The notes beneath the pieces were generated by a model. The model searched no databases, was not told where the DNA came from, and saw nothing but the letters and a program-made list of their open reading frames with translations. Made by a program: the position numbers and the translations under genes. 64,000 nt of DNA, taken from positions 19,079,501-19,143,500 of the forward strand of contig JAWQUS010000008.1 of assembly GCA_036365455.1 (NCBI GenBank), in the 5' to 3' direction. Shown one piece after another: positions 20,765 through 30,704 of this stretch (positions are counted from its first letter, which is position 1; each line of letters opens with the position of its first letter). This stretch comes from Macrosoma leucophasiata. Lineage: Eukaryota > Arthropoda > Insecta > Lepidoptera > Hedylidae.

Positions 20765-21454
20765 TAAATAAATTGAAAGCGTTTTCCTTTTATACTGTTT
20801 CCCTTTAGTAACGTATCATATACGTGTGGGAAAGATTCCCTGTGTGATGTTTTAGCGAGTAACAATATAGATTCATTCAGTTCATCCGAATTAAGCGAAT
20901 TATTATGTTTGTCGGTTTTATTGTGTGCATCATGTATAAAACGCAGTACATAAGCAAAGCTTCGCGTCAATCTATTGAACTGGGAGAATCTTAAAAACGG
21001 AAACAATGACGATGACTCATTTCCCGAACATTATTTTGTTATCAGTGTGTTAATATTAATATTTTTTATTTCAAGTAAATTTTCAATTGATGACAATTCT
21101 GTGTGTTAAATAAATTGAAAGCGTTTTTTTTTCTTTTATACCTACTGTTTCCTTTAGTAACGTATCATATACGTGTGGGAAAGATTCCCTTTGTGATATT
21201 CTAGCGAGTAACAATATAAATTCATTCAGTTCATCCGAATTAAGCGAATCAGTACGTTTGTCGGTTTTATTGCGTGCATCATGTATAAAACGCAGTACAT
21301 AAGCAAAGCTTCGCGTCAATCGATTGAACTGGGAGAATCTTACAAACGGAAACAATGACGAGGACTCATTGCCCGACATTATTTTGTTATCAATGTGTTA
21401 ATATTAATATTTTTTATTTTAGGTAAATTTTCGATTGATGACAATTCTGTGTGT
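20765..21454 (-). repeat. tandem duplication of pol pre-integrase segment
   Basis: Two direct copies, 20765-21106 and 21107-21454, period 342. Both encode F-S-Q-F-N-R-L-T-R-S-F-A-Y-V-L-R-F and F-P-H-V-Y-D-T-L-L, the region between RNase H and integrase in Pao pol. They differ by scattered substitutions and small indels, so the duplication is older than the LTR pair suggests. Confidence 0.8.
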
Positions 21455-21486
21455 GCGTTATAATAATTATTATTCATCATATCAAT

Positions 21487-21760
21487 CGAAAAATGTCCGC
21501 TGATGGACCAAAGCCTCCCCATAAGGAGGGGTATGCCATAATTGCCACGCTTGGCATGTGTATTGGTGATCGCAGTGGCGGTAGTTTTATCGCAGGACGC
21601 TGCTGCCCATCTTGCGTTATTGCACTTACTACCGCCCTATTGGAATGGTTTGACCGCCATTGTTCGGTTGACTGACTGCACTAGTGGAAGAATTCTCTTT
21701 CAGTAGAAGAAAATTCTTCCGCTAGTGGGCGGTGGGGTCGTCACATCCCGACGCCTATTC
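21487..21760 (+). repeat. repeat E fragment inside BEL/Pao element
   Basis: TGTCCGCTGATGGACCAAAG, a hairpin CCTCCCC-ATAA-GGAGGGG near 21510 and GGACGCTGCTGCCCATC. It is also found reversed at 35410-35525 and 44300-44405. It resembles LINE 3' tails. Another hairpin, GAAGAATT...AATTCTTC, lies at about 21688-21720. Confidence 0.6.
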
Positions 21761-21841
21761 TCATCATCGTCATTATTACACCATCCTAACCTAAAGTCTT
21801 AAATGATACATTTCATCTAGTGACAAGTTTTTGCATAATAC

Positions 21842-24181
21842 CTAATATGTTTTCTTTGGGTATACAATTAAATTATAAACCCATTTGCGCAATAGAAAAC
21901 AGCCTGATTTCAAAACGTTGGTAAGTTCATGACATACTTTTGTGAGGGCGTTAATGTCTGAAGATCCTAATGTGACGTCATCAACATTAAAGTCTTCACG
22001 GACAATTTGAGCTACGTCATCGCTAGTGGATTCACAAGCCAGCTGTTCTTCATCGGTGATAGATTTCATTTTTGAACTAATCGAGCCCTCTTCTATTTCC
22101 CGAAAACTACGCAGCAACGTAGCTTCAGTTACAACAGATTGCGAAACATTACAACTGACTTGTTTCATCTGACGTGTTGAATAGATCGGGCCTGATAATA
22201 TCCACCCAAGTTTTGTATTCAATAAATACGGACCATTCGATAAACGTAATCGACCTTCTATTATGAGGTCCGAAAATAAATCCGCGCCTATGAGTAAGTC
22301 AATAGGTTGCGACTCGTTAAAACTTGGATCAGCTAATTGTATGTACTCAGGTATTAGAAAGTTATTTCTTTTAACAGAAATATGTGGCATATTTGGCGTA
22401 ATTTGCGGCAATATTACACAAGTAATGCGTGTTTTAAAATCAGCGATAGTGGAATGTATTTCTATATCACACATTTGCGAACTTTGTGTGACAGAGTTCC
22501 CTACGCCGCGTATTTGAAAAGTGGACTGTATGTTGCGCGTGTTAAGTTTGTCGCTTAAATTTTGTGTTATAAAACACCGTTCGCTTCCGTTGTCTAATAT
22601 TGCGCGCGCTTTAACAAAATTACCTACATCGTCGATAATCTCAACAATTGCAGTTGACAACAGAACGTGCGAAGCCGGTGACAACTGAGCGTCTAAGTTG
22701 TCCGTGTGTGCACTATTTACGTTATAGGTAGATAGTGCTAGTGTGCCTTGTTTGTTTTCATTACTATCAACGATGGCGAGAGAACCGGTTTTGTTGCATG
22801 TTTTACTCGTATTGAATGATAACAATGCAGTTGTGTGCTTACTTACCGAATTCTCCTCAACGTTATCACCGTCGTAATGAATTAGCGAATTGTGCTTTTT
22901 CTCGCATTTCCGACATGGTCCGAATCGACATTCCCGAGATGTATGACCTACATTGAAACAGTTTTCGCATAACCCTTTATCACGTACCAAGCTTAATCTC
23001 TTCTGTGCGCTTAAATCAAGAAATAGTTGACACGAATATAATGGGTGTTTTCCATTGCACATAGGACACAATCTATTTGAAAAAGTAAATTTCGAATAAC
23101 CGGAATTATTTTTTGATTTATTGTTATTATTCGTAACAATATTGCAGTGAATCTTAGTATCACTTTGTGATGAATTGTATCGCTTAAAACTGTGTGAATT
23201 ACCTTTACTGTGTGTCAAAATAAGTGTTTCTAACATTTCTGCCCTACCTCTTAGAAAGTCTAATAAAGTATTCACAGTAGGCGAAGATACTGAGTCACCA
23301 CTTTTATTATGAGTGCCAGCTTGTCCCGATAGTGTTAATTTAAATTGTTCCCATTCCCGTTCAGTGGTCGAATCTAATTTTGATATGATTAAATAAATAA
23401 GCAAGGTGTCCCAGTGCTCTGTGGGTTCACCGAGGGATTTTAATGCGCGTATGTTTTTTAATACTGTATCAATAAGCCTTCGTAATAAAACCGGTGACTC
23501 ATTAGATAACGACTGCATCGAAAACAAAGCCTTTACATGGTTATGTATCAATAATTTATTATTGTTATATCTATTTAATAATAGCTCCCATGCAACACAA
23601 TAATTGGAAGACGAAAATTCGAGAGATTCTATTACCATTAGTGCATTGCCCGATAGTGATGATTTTAAATAGTGAAATTTTTGTATGCTAGTTAAATCGT
23701 GCGTATTATGGATGAGTGACACGAATGTATCGCGAAACTCAAGCCATTGATCGCAGGCACCATTAAACGAAGGTAACGTAATAGTAGGTAATTTCACTGA
23801 CTGTGTTATACTACGCATTGTTCCCCAAGCTTGATCAGATCCCTCATCGGAGACCGCCAAGCTTTGAGCTTCAGCTAAAATACAATAATATTCGTTCTCA
23901 AAATCCTCTCTTATTTGAAGTTGATTTTCTATATCGCTATCCGAAATAAAACGTTCTATACGATCTTGAACGTCGTTGAATTCGCTAAATAGACTTTCGA
24001 ATCCTTTAATGCGTAATTTTAATTCGGCATTATGCGAAGTAAAAATAGACCGGCCATCTTTACAAGACTGATTAGTCGTTAAGTATTTTTTAAAATTTGT
24101 AAGCCTCCCTTTTATTACACCGCGACGTTTATTAAGCTCACGAATATCACTATTACTGACCTTTGCGTCTACACTAGTCAT
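21842..24181 (-). CDS. BEL/Pao gag-protease with remnant reverse transcriptase
   Basis: 779 open codons from ATG 24181. The order is typical of the family: N-terminal coiled region, DUF1759-like gag domain (L-P-S-F-N-G, roughly residues 140-260), two zinc-knuckle-like Cys/His clusters (C-P-M-C...C and C-E-N-C...H...C, roughly 370-420), and an aspartic protease-like domain with D-N-G-S near 530 and G-A-D-L-F near 640. After E-E-Q-L-A-C-E-S the frame jumps, with no stop, to a late RT segment containing F-N-V-D-D (the YVDD-box position), then ends in foreign sequence after L-L-R-K-W. Gag packages element RNA; protease matures the polyprotein. The RT core is deleted. Confidence 0.85.
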   Translation of the reverse strand: MTSVDAKVSNSDIRELNKRRGVIKGRLTNFKKYLTTNQSCKDGRSIFTSHNAELKLRIKGFESLFSEFNDVQDRIERFISDSDIENQLQIREDFENEYYCILAEAQSLAVSDEGSDQAWGTMRSITQSVKLPTITLPSFNGACDQWLEFRDTFVSLIHNTHDLTSIQKFHYLKSSLSGNALMVIESLEFSSSNYCVAWELLLNRYNNNKLLIHNHVKALFSMQSLSNESPVLLRRLIDTVLKNIRALKSLGEPTEHWDTLLIYLIISKLDSTTEREWEQFKLTLSGQAGTHNKSGDSVSSPTVNTLLDFLRGRAEMLETLILTHSKGNSHSFKRYNSSQSDTKIHCNIVTNNNNKSKNNSGYSKFTFSNRLCPMCNGKHPLYSCQLFLDLSAQKRLSLVRDKGLCENCFNVGHTSRECRFGPCRKCEKKHNSLIHYDGDNVEENSVSKHTTALLSFNTSKTCNKTGSLAIVDSNENKQGTLALSTYNVNSAHTDNLDAQLSPASHVLLSTAIVEIIDDVGNFVKARAILDNGSERCFITQNLSDKLNTRNIQSTFQIRGVGNSVTQSSQMCDIEIHSTIADFKTRITCVILPQITPNMPHISVKRNNFLIPEYIQLADPSFNESQPIDLLIGADLFSDLIIEGRLRLSNGPYLLNTKLGWILSGPIYSTRQMKQVSCNVSQSVVTEATLLRSFREIEEGSISSKMKSITDEEQLACESTSDDVAQIVREDFNVDDVTLGSSDINALTKVCHELTNVLKSGCFLLRKWVYNLIVYPKKTY

Positions 24182-24482
24182 CTTGGCACTTAATAGAAAG
24201 AAAAATACTCACTGTTAACAGGTGGAGATTAATTACGTAGATATTTAGCTTCCATAAAACCTCGGTTCCGTTTAGCGGGCACACATACACAATTTTATTA
24301 ATCGATAGGCAATATGCTGAAATTAACTGAAATATGCACAAATACAGTATTAACACAAAGTAAAAGTGGGAAAGGTTTGGGAATGGAATGGCTGACACGT
24401 TTCACCTACTGCGCGCTGGCTGCTGCTTCAATCGCCCGTGATTTCTTGTATATACCTCCGTCGATTGCTTGTTTCTTCAACT

Positions 24483-24499
24483 TTCGGCTCGAATGACCA
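24483..24499 (-). promoter_or_regulatory. candidate primer-binding site
   Basis: On the minus strand TGGTCATTCGAGCC starts five bases inside the 5' LTR, as expected for pairing with a tRNA 3' CCA end. I cannot name the tRNA. Confidence 0.5.
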
Positions 24500-24504
24500 A
24501 TTTA

Positions 24505-24771
24505 TGTCTATTTGTGAGACACAAAACGAAGATAAAACTTTTGTAGATGGGCTTGGTAGAAAATGATGCAGCAGGTTTAAGTGAATAACGTGTAATGCGT
24601 CAAAAAACAGAAAAAAGATCGGTTTTATAACATTTAAAAATTGCACTGAAAGACGGCCGCTATTGGTCAATTTCGTGCCGTCGTGACCGACAGCAGCTCC
24701 TATTGGCCCGCAGCACTCCGATGGCTCAGGATTGGCTAATATAAAGAAACATCTGACGTAGTGCGTGAACA
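24505..24771 (-). repeat. 5' LTR of BEL/Pao element, with promoter motifs
   Basis: Identical by eye to 19180-19446. On the minus strand it carries TACGTCA (24754-24760), three CCAAT boxes (around 24731, 24701 and 24661) and a TATAAAA box (24623-24629), in promoter order. The long open frame overlapping it is not a gene. Confidence 0.85.
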
Positions 24772-24776
24772 ATGAT
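24772..24776. repeat. target-site duplication of BEL/Pao element (right)
   Basis: ATGAT, matching 19175-19179. Confidence 0.9.
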
Positions 24777-24816
24777 TAATTGTTTATTGATGGAAAAATG
24801 GGACAAAACAATTAAT

Positions 24817-25066
24817 TACAGCGGTCAACAATAAATATTGCACATCGAACCTAGGAAGGAGACTTCGGCTTATTTCGGATCTGTAGAGAGTTATCTCTTT
24901 CGCACCGTATCTATTTGACGTTTGTCGACCATTTAAATCAAGTTTTGAGCAATACCGGACTGTCAGTGCTTATGTAGGCAGTGTGCAATAGAGATAACGC
25001 TCTACGAAGTCGAAACGAGCCGATCGTCTCTTTCGCAGGCTCGATGTGCAATTGTTGAGAACTGTA
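24817..25066. mobile_element. MITE-F, full copy
   Basis: TACAG at the left and CTGTA at the right with about 100 bp imperfect inverted arms: ATTGCACATCGAACC on the left, GGCTCGATGTGCAATTG on the right. Same family as 14842-15096. Confidence 0.7.
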
Positions 25067-25799
25067 TTGTGAATTAAACTGCTATTTAGCATAAGTTAAA
25101 GTACGCCATGGTAAATGATGACACATAATTTTATGCCAATTAATAACGAACCGAAATATACACAAACATACATTTACTCGCTAAACATAAAACTCATTCT
25201 GGCGCAGTCGAGAAAATATTCTATTTATTGATTAGTCCCTGCTTTCACTACAACTGGGCATATCATTCATTAATCCATGGCCTGTCATTATTATAATAAT
25301 ATTATTATTATGTCACAGTTAATAACGATCACGGTTTACTTCAGCGACGGGTCGATTTAAGTAGGACAATGGATATCTAGAAACCGTTTGTAGATTATAA
25401 TATGTTATTAAAAGTTCTCAATGAAATAATGATAAGATTAATGGCTGAAAAGGATAACGTCATTCAATCTAAATAATGTTTATGTATCTATATTAGCTAT
25501 GACCAAATAACAGTTTATGAGTTGACTCCAAATGGCTCATACAATGATGTACTGGTTTTCGACGTCACAGCGTATGCGCCGACGAAAACAATGATGAATC
25601 TGAGAACTCTTCAAATATCTTCAAAAAAATATTGCGTTTTTGTCAATATTTTACATACTTAGGTAGATGGTGTTTATGCAAAGCAAATAAACCTAGTTTT
25701 TTTCACTGTTTCATGTGATTTTGATACTCTTCTATCTACATCTACATTCTATCTTCAATCTACAAGGCATCGATTATCATTTTTATTATCTATTCTTCT
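25067..25799. other. no supported feature
   Basis: AT-rich; an ATT-repeat near 25288-25312. Nothing else recognised. Confidence 0.5.
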
Positions 25800-26031
25800 T
25801 TGTCGTATCCTCATGACTGAGGGTCGTGACCACCAAAAGTAGCTTCCCGGGTCAGTGCTCTCCATGCTTCTCTATTTTGGGTCATGTGGATTGCCGTTTG
25901 TGTGTTGCAATTAAGGAACTCCAGGATGGCGTCTATCCACCGAGTGGGCTTTCTGCCTCTGCTCTTTCTTCCCTCAACGTAACCTGTTAGAATTAGCTTT
26001 TCCAGGTTCTCCGTATCACGTCGGGCGTATT
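25800..26031 (-). pseudogene. RTE-like LINE ORF2 C-terminus, distinct lineage
   Basis: The minus strand reads L-E-K-L-I-L-T-G-Y-V-E-G, R-G-R-K-P-T-R-W-I-D-A-I-L and W-R-A-L-T-R-E-A-T-F-G-G-H-D-P, the usual end of RTE-type endonuclease-reverse transcriptases. About 70 codons are open up to a stop near 25813. No start or RT core. It differs from the LINEs at 39371-40653 and 40755-41050. Confidence 0.75.
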
Positions 26032-26176
26032 ATCTATACCTACGTTTTATTTCCATATTACTTTCGAACAACGTCACATAAAACAATAAATTTATACCTC
26101 AATAAATATCCTTTTATTTGAGGATGAGAGATGCATGTGATACGGACAGCGAAGAACGAATCCCGAATGATGGTCG

Positions 26177-26369
26177 AATTTCTGGGTCTATTTGGTGGTA
26201 TACAGTAAGGCGAAGAAATCATATCCATAGAATAAAGTTAAATAGTCGTGCAAGGCTCATAGACATGGATATGACATATTAGCCTGGCACGACTATTTTT
26301 CTTTATTCTATGGATATGATTTCTCCGCCCTAGTGCCTTACTTTATACCACCAAATAGACCCAGAAATT
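26177..26369. mobile_element. foldback MITE, about 85-bp arms
   Basis: AATTTCTGGGTCTATTTGGT on the left is mirrored by ACCAAATAGACCCAGAAATT on the right. The inner arms share AATCATATCCATAGAATAAA. A short loop near 26250-26275. Confidence 0.8.
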
Positions 26370-26954
26370 AACTTCTGCGCAGGTGAAGGTTAGCGTTCAA
26401 GATCTGTGCCAAAACCAATACTTGTATGACAAATAAAAATAAAAGACCAATGCCGTAATTATTGAGACCAAAATCGTATTGAACAACATGAAACTTATTA
26501 CAAATAAAATATAAAAAAATATAAAAAAAATGAAAGCCGAATTGTGGTCGGTTAGGGGATGGGATAGGGTGGCATTTTTAGTGTTGAAAACGTTTTATTG
26601 TTTGTTGTACTTTATTTTACATAAATTAAGATTTTTTAAAATATTAAATCGAAATAAGGGGGTAATGATACTTTCATGTGAATTTATTTAAAAAAAATGC
26701 AAATACAGAATTTATAGTTGTTTTTATTAGCGACAACTTTATTGATAGAACACAAGTGTTTTCAAAATTTAAAATGCCCCGCTTTCTCCTGCCCGATCTC
26801 AGATCGCATGTAAAATATTTTTCCTTTCCATTTTATTTTATTTCCTTACCTTTTTAAATGAGTTTCATCCTCATTTTCAAAGGCCACTAGCCACACATAG
26901 TCTAAGTCCACATGCCAACTTTGATCTTATTTACAACAAGATATATATCATATG
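26370..26954. other. no supported feature
   Basis: AT-rich; nothing recognised. Confidence 0.5.
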
Positions 26955-27012
26955 CAATTGCCGGTACAGAGGTATAACACTATAGGCCTCAGAAGTGGTA
27001 ACGCAACTTCTT
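26955..27012 (-). repeat. repeat A fragment
   Basis: CCGGTACAGAGGTATAACAC and AGGCCTCAGAAGTGGTAACG match the middle of repeat A reversed. Confidence 0.6.
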
Positions 27013-27404
27013 CGAAATGTGTTTCCACGTTGTACAACGCGTTGTAGGTACCTACAATGCAAAAGATATAAGATCTCACCAAAGCAACGTAACTTCATAA
27101 TGAATGCATGATCTAATAGTTTTCAAGCATCGATAATGAGATTTCGCCGAGCGTGTAATATAGAATTTGATAAATTAATAATTTACGAAGTTTGAAAGAG
27201 TTGGCTCTGAGATATGGTTTTTGTGCATGTTCGGAATAACGATCATATACGATCATAACGATGATAATACTACTTTTGCACTTGCAGCTATATATCGCAT
27301 TGCTTTGTCGTAGTTCGACTGTATTCAATAAAAAAATAAACATTAAACGCCAAATTAAATATAATATTATAATCTTTATTTGATATCAATAACACTATTT
27401 AATT
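27013..27404. other. no supported feature
   Basis: Nothing recognised. Confidence 0.5.
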
Positions 27405-27515
27405 TATTATATGTTTTTGATTATTATTAGCAAATATTCACTCTAGGTTAGTTTAAAAAAAAATACGATGTAAAAGTGCTCTCCAGGATGAATTAACTGA
27501 ATAAACTGAATAAAC
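27405..27515. repeat. repeat G copy 1
   Basis: TTTTTGATTATTATTAG, CTAGGTTAGTTTAAAAAAA and GTAAAAGTGCTCTCCAGGA recur at 47270-47395. Class unknown. Confidence 0.6.
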
Positions 27516-27664
27516 AAAGGCGATACATTAACAAAGGAAACGATGATACCTGCATTAGTATAAACTGCCTCGCAGATATCAACGCCCACCTCTAAACTCA
27601 TTTCCAAAATCAATAAATAACATTTTTACTTTTTTTCAAATGCTTAGAAATTTAAAAAAACATT

Positions 27665-27750
27665 CCATTTTGTGGGTGTCTATAAGCTGCAGTCATCACT
27701 TAACATCAATGTGAACTGCAAGCTTGTTTGCCACTTCCATTACATAAAAA
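27665..27750 (-). repeat. repeat A, 5' end fragment
   Basis: TCACTTAACATCAATGTGAA and GCTTGTTTGCCACTTCC: reversed repeat A head. Confidence 0.75.
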
Positions 27751-27769
27751 AAATACAATTATAGAATAC

Positions 27770-27865
27770 TGGTTAGGGAGCTCCAGTAGCTGAGTTCAAG
27801 GACTTAGGCACTACCGTATTACGATTACCTTCCGCTAAATGAAAAGCGGTATTGTGTTCTGGTCA
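27770..27865 (-). repeat. repeat A, 3' end fragment cut by a Helitron
   Basis: GGGAGCTCCAGTAGC and GGCACTACCGTATTACG, up to TATTGTGTTCTGGTCA, where the Helitron at 27866 begins. The part expected to the right is missing. Confidence 0.7.
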
Positions 27866-28049
27866 TCTATACTAATAGTTTGTTTGTTTGTTTGTTTGAA
27901 CGCGCTAATCTCAGGAACTACTGCTCCGATATGAAAAGTTCTTTTTTGTTAGATAGCCCATTTATTGAGAAAAGCTATAGGCTATATATCGTCACGCTAT
28001 GACTAATAGGAGCGGAGCAGCGCGGGCGAAGCCGGGAGCGGGCTGCTAG
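27866..28049 (+). mobile_element. non-autonomous Helitron
   Basis: 184 bp from TCTATACTAATAG (after an A) to GGGCTGCTAG (before a T). Contains (GTTT)n, ACGCGCTAATCTCAGGAACT and ATAGGAGCGGAGCAG, all typical of a common moth Helitron family. It lies at the end of a repeat A fragment. Confidence 0.85.
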
Positions 28050-28669
28050 TAGAAAAATAAGGACACCAGAATTTTTTGAGACAGACTCAAAGGATTAGTG
28101 CTTCACATTTATGTAGAAAGAAGTCTGGAAGCTGTAAGATTAAATTTAGTTTACATACTAACTGGCGTCTTTCATAAAATAAATATATTTGGTACTAATA
28201 AAATAATGTGTAATAGCTCGCATTTGTTACGCTTCATAAAAAAACTTATATCTAGTATATACAAATTAAATCGTATAAATAAGAAAATGAAAAAAATTAA
28301 AAGTGACGAATAAGTTACATTTTTTTAATTTAAAAGCAACACCAGTCTAATACTACAAGTTCTCTAACGACCAAATAACAATGGAAGCGATAATTGGACG
28401 CTTACCTTTTAAGACTTAATGATAGATGAAAGCGTATCTCAATCTCAAGGCTCTGGATGGTTCATCAAATACGCTGGAATCTCTGATTTGTCTCCAGGTG
28501 GTCTTGTCCGTTTGTTTTGTACCTTTAACCATCTCTAAGCGTGAAGTCATGCCAACCGTTTTCATTTTTTCGCCGTATATAATTAATTCTCGTATACTGA
28601 TAAGTACCTAAACACTTAAGTATAAGCAGGGTAAAATCAAAGCGTAGGTAGCCCCACAAGATGAACCGA
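28050..28669. other. no gene; short repeat at 28434-28465
   Basis: AAAGCGTATCTCA...CAAGGCTCTGGA recurs near 29325-29350 in a similar context. The open frames here have no domain. Confidence 0.45.
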
Positions 28670-28805
28670 TGACCAGTTAAAAGTGGCGGGAAATCGTTAG
28701 ACGACCGATCATGTGCAGCCCGCCCAGGACTGATCGTTGTGGTAATCTTTACGGAACCCTTTGTCCAGCAGTGGACGTCTTTTGGCTCAAAATCATGATG
28801 GTGAG
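28670..28805 (+). repeat. RTE-like LINE 3' end fragment
   Basis: CCAGCAGTGGACGTCTTTTG, then GGCTCAAAATCATGATGG, is close to the end of the LINE at 39371-40653 (CAGCAGTGGACGTCTTATGG). Confidence 0.55.
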
Positions 28806-28884
28806 GGACAAATTAAAAACGACGAACTATATAAATGATCCAACTTCAAAACATAATAAGTATAAAGCTAATACGTTAATCTTT

Positions 28885-29148
28885 TTTATGTCGTGAAGTG
28901 GAAAACAAGCGTGCCTACAGTTCGTATTGATGGAAAGTGATACTGCCTATAAACATCTAGATTAAAAACAGGCATTTCAATGTAGATGCGTTGTCTGCTG
29001 ATGTCTCAGTTGATACCTGTGCCTGAAATTACATTAATATTGGACCGGAACAGAGTAGCGTTGAACTCTATCATCTAACGGCAAAAAGATTAGGTAATGT
29101 TGCCTACGCCCATGAGCTCCGACACCGAAGCTCGACTACCAGTGAAGC
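28885..29148 (+). repeat. repeat A, full length but diverged
   Basis: Head GTGGAAAACAAGCGTGCC, middle CTGTGCCTGAAATTACA, tail AGGTAATGTTGCCTACGCCC...CTACCAGTGA. One of the most diverged copies. Confidence 0.65.
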
Positions 29149-29571
29149 ACAACACTGAGCTAATACGTATCCGTTATCGAAGTTCTTCATGGAACACTAT
29201 TTGCTTACTACAAGCTATTCAAATACACAGTAAACATAATTTAATTCAAAAGTTCTCTCACAAACGAAAAACATAGCAGACGATAAATTGATGCAAACTT
29301 TTCTTTTTAAACTTTGCGATATATCAAAGCGTATCTCAAGGCTCTGGACGGTTGCCCTAAGGTTTCGTTACTGTTGGCTCCTTTCCAAGTGTTCTGAGGA
29401 TCCGTTGAGAAAAATTCCGCTCTATCGGAAACAAGTAGCTACATTTAATATACTGACATTAATGTTCGTATTATTATTTCAATTTCAGGAGTATGAAAGT
29501 AATTTACTTTCGAGACGTTGCAAAATGTTTAAACTACAAATTAGTTTTCTATTTTAATTATGACACCACGA
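29149..29571. other. no supported feature
   Basis: Holds the second AAAGCGTATCTCAAGGCTCT string. An open frame at 29288-29557 has no domain. Confidence 0.45.
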
Positions 29572-29612
29572 ACTTTTTCGCACGTTCTTGTCGTACGTGA
29601 TCTTTACTATTT
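29572..29612 (-). repeat. mariner fragment
   Basis: CTTTTTCGCACGTTCTTGTC followed by GTACGTGATC matches 31183-31213 of the mariner and is interrupted on both sides. Confidence 0.65.
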
Positions 29613-30111
29613 ATTTAGAATACGTTAGTGTTAAATGCAAATAGTTGAGCGCAGATATAATAGGCGATGTGTTAGGATTCCATTTGAAGGTAGGCCTTCA
29701 CCTTCGGGTTCTTGCATTGGAATTTTCTAACACTAGTAAATTTATGAGCATTTAAGTTTTTTTTATTAATGATAAATGTGTATTTCCAAGAGTTTTTTTT
29801 TAATTTTCTATGCATTGTTTATTAGAGTGAAGATAATATATCAAGATTTGTCACAAAAACTTAATATTTCTTTTTTTACATTTTTCAGTTCGATTTCCAG
29901 CATCAATATAAAGCTTTTTAATAAATATAAAAGATCTTTATCAACTAAATGAAGAATAAAAATATTAAACAAAATTACTTCAACATTGAGGGTATTTACG
30001 CACAGAAAGATACAATCATCCAGTATCTTTCCAACAACATTAGTTTATTTTTTAAAACTACTGTTAATTAATAGCTCAAATTACTTCTCACTTGCGCAGC
30101 GTAGTGATTCA
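29613..30111. other. no gene; imperfect hairpin at 29668-29733
   Basis: GTGTTAGGATTCCA and TGGAATTTTCTAACAC face each other across about 35 bases. Otherwise AT-rich. Confidence 0.45.
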
Positions 30112-30144
30112 CCGTAGGTAATCAGGATACCTGATTACCTACGG
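30112..30144. repeat. 33-bp perfect hairpin
   Basis: Arms of 15 bases (CCGTAGGTAATCAGG and its complement) around ATA. It abuts a mariner scrap at 30139-30160. Confidence 0.9.
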
Positions 30145-30160
30145 AGAGGACTGCAAAATC
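30139..30160 (+). repeat. mariner scrap
   Basis: GAGAGGACTGCAAAATCCAC is one base from the mariner sequence GAGAGGACTGCCAAATCCAC at 55578-55598. Confidence 0.5.
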
Positions 30161-30394
30161 CACCGTTTTTAGATCACATTGGCAAGCTTAAACGTCGACT
30201 GTAAGCTCTCATAGAGATAAAACAAATAAGGGTGAATTCGTTTTTATTTCTAAAAATATATAGGTATGATATTTGGTGGAAAAGCAATTATTGATTGTTC
30301 CAATGATTTAATTTAGTTTCAGTTGCTAAATAAAAGCTCTTCCTTTTTATCAGGCATGATACATTACATCGTAAACATTATCCGCCGCAGTGGC

Positions 30395-30512
30395 CTGCTC
30401 CGTTTCAGATCACATTATCTGATCCTAATACTGATCAAGATTCAACACCCGTTCCTCCATTGATCGCTGCTCTAACTAGTTTATATTCATGTTCTTAGTT
30501 TCATAAGGACTC
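30395..30512. repeat. repeat D copy 1
   Basis: CTGATCCTAATACTGATCAA, then CACCCGTTCCTCCATTGATC and TTTATATTCATGTTC. Copies 2 and 3 at 31415-31545 and 32215-32310 lie on the other side of the mariner fragment. Confidence 0.7.
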
Positions 30513-30539
30513 ATTTTATTTAAATCTATCATCGTCCAT

Positions 30540-30704
30540 GTGGATTTTATACGTCCGTGGCATAGAGCAACACGGGCCACCGGCCGCGGCGGACTGGAGG
30601 GGAGTAGCCATAGCGTTTATTATGCGGAGGGAAATACGTGCGACACACACGCACACTACAAAAATCGTCTATTACTACGAAACTATAATTTTATTATACT
30701 AAAA
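30540..30704. other. GC-rich unclassified stretch
   Basis: CACGGGCCACCGGCCGCGGC and a (CA)-rich piece. No recognised family. Confidence 0.35.

Larger units (their letters stand above)
19180..24771 (-). mobile_element. BEL/Pao LTR retrotransposon, internally rearranged
   Basis: 5.6 kb element on the minus strand, flanked by the 5-bp duplication ATGAT. Two 267-bp LTRs (19180-19446 and 24505-24771) look identical base for base. In order of transcription (right to left): 5' LTR, primer-binding-site candidate, gag-protease frame fused to an RT remnant (24181-21842), a foreign repeat piece (about 21880-21455), two tandem copies of the pre-integrase region, integrase (20576-19596), 3' LTR. Most of RT and all of RNase H are gone, so it could move only with help. 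Identical LTRs mean recent insertion, or recent copying by another element. Confidence 0.9.

Noticed and set aside
24428..24772. 114-codon protein on the minus strand, with a near copy at 19151-19507
   Set aside because: Both frames are the LTR sequence; the duplication is simply the two LTRs.
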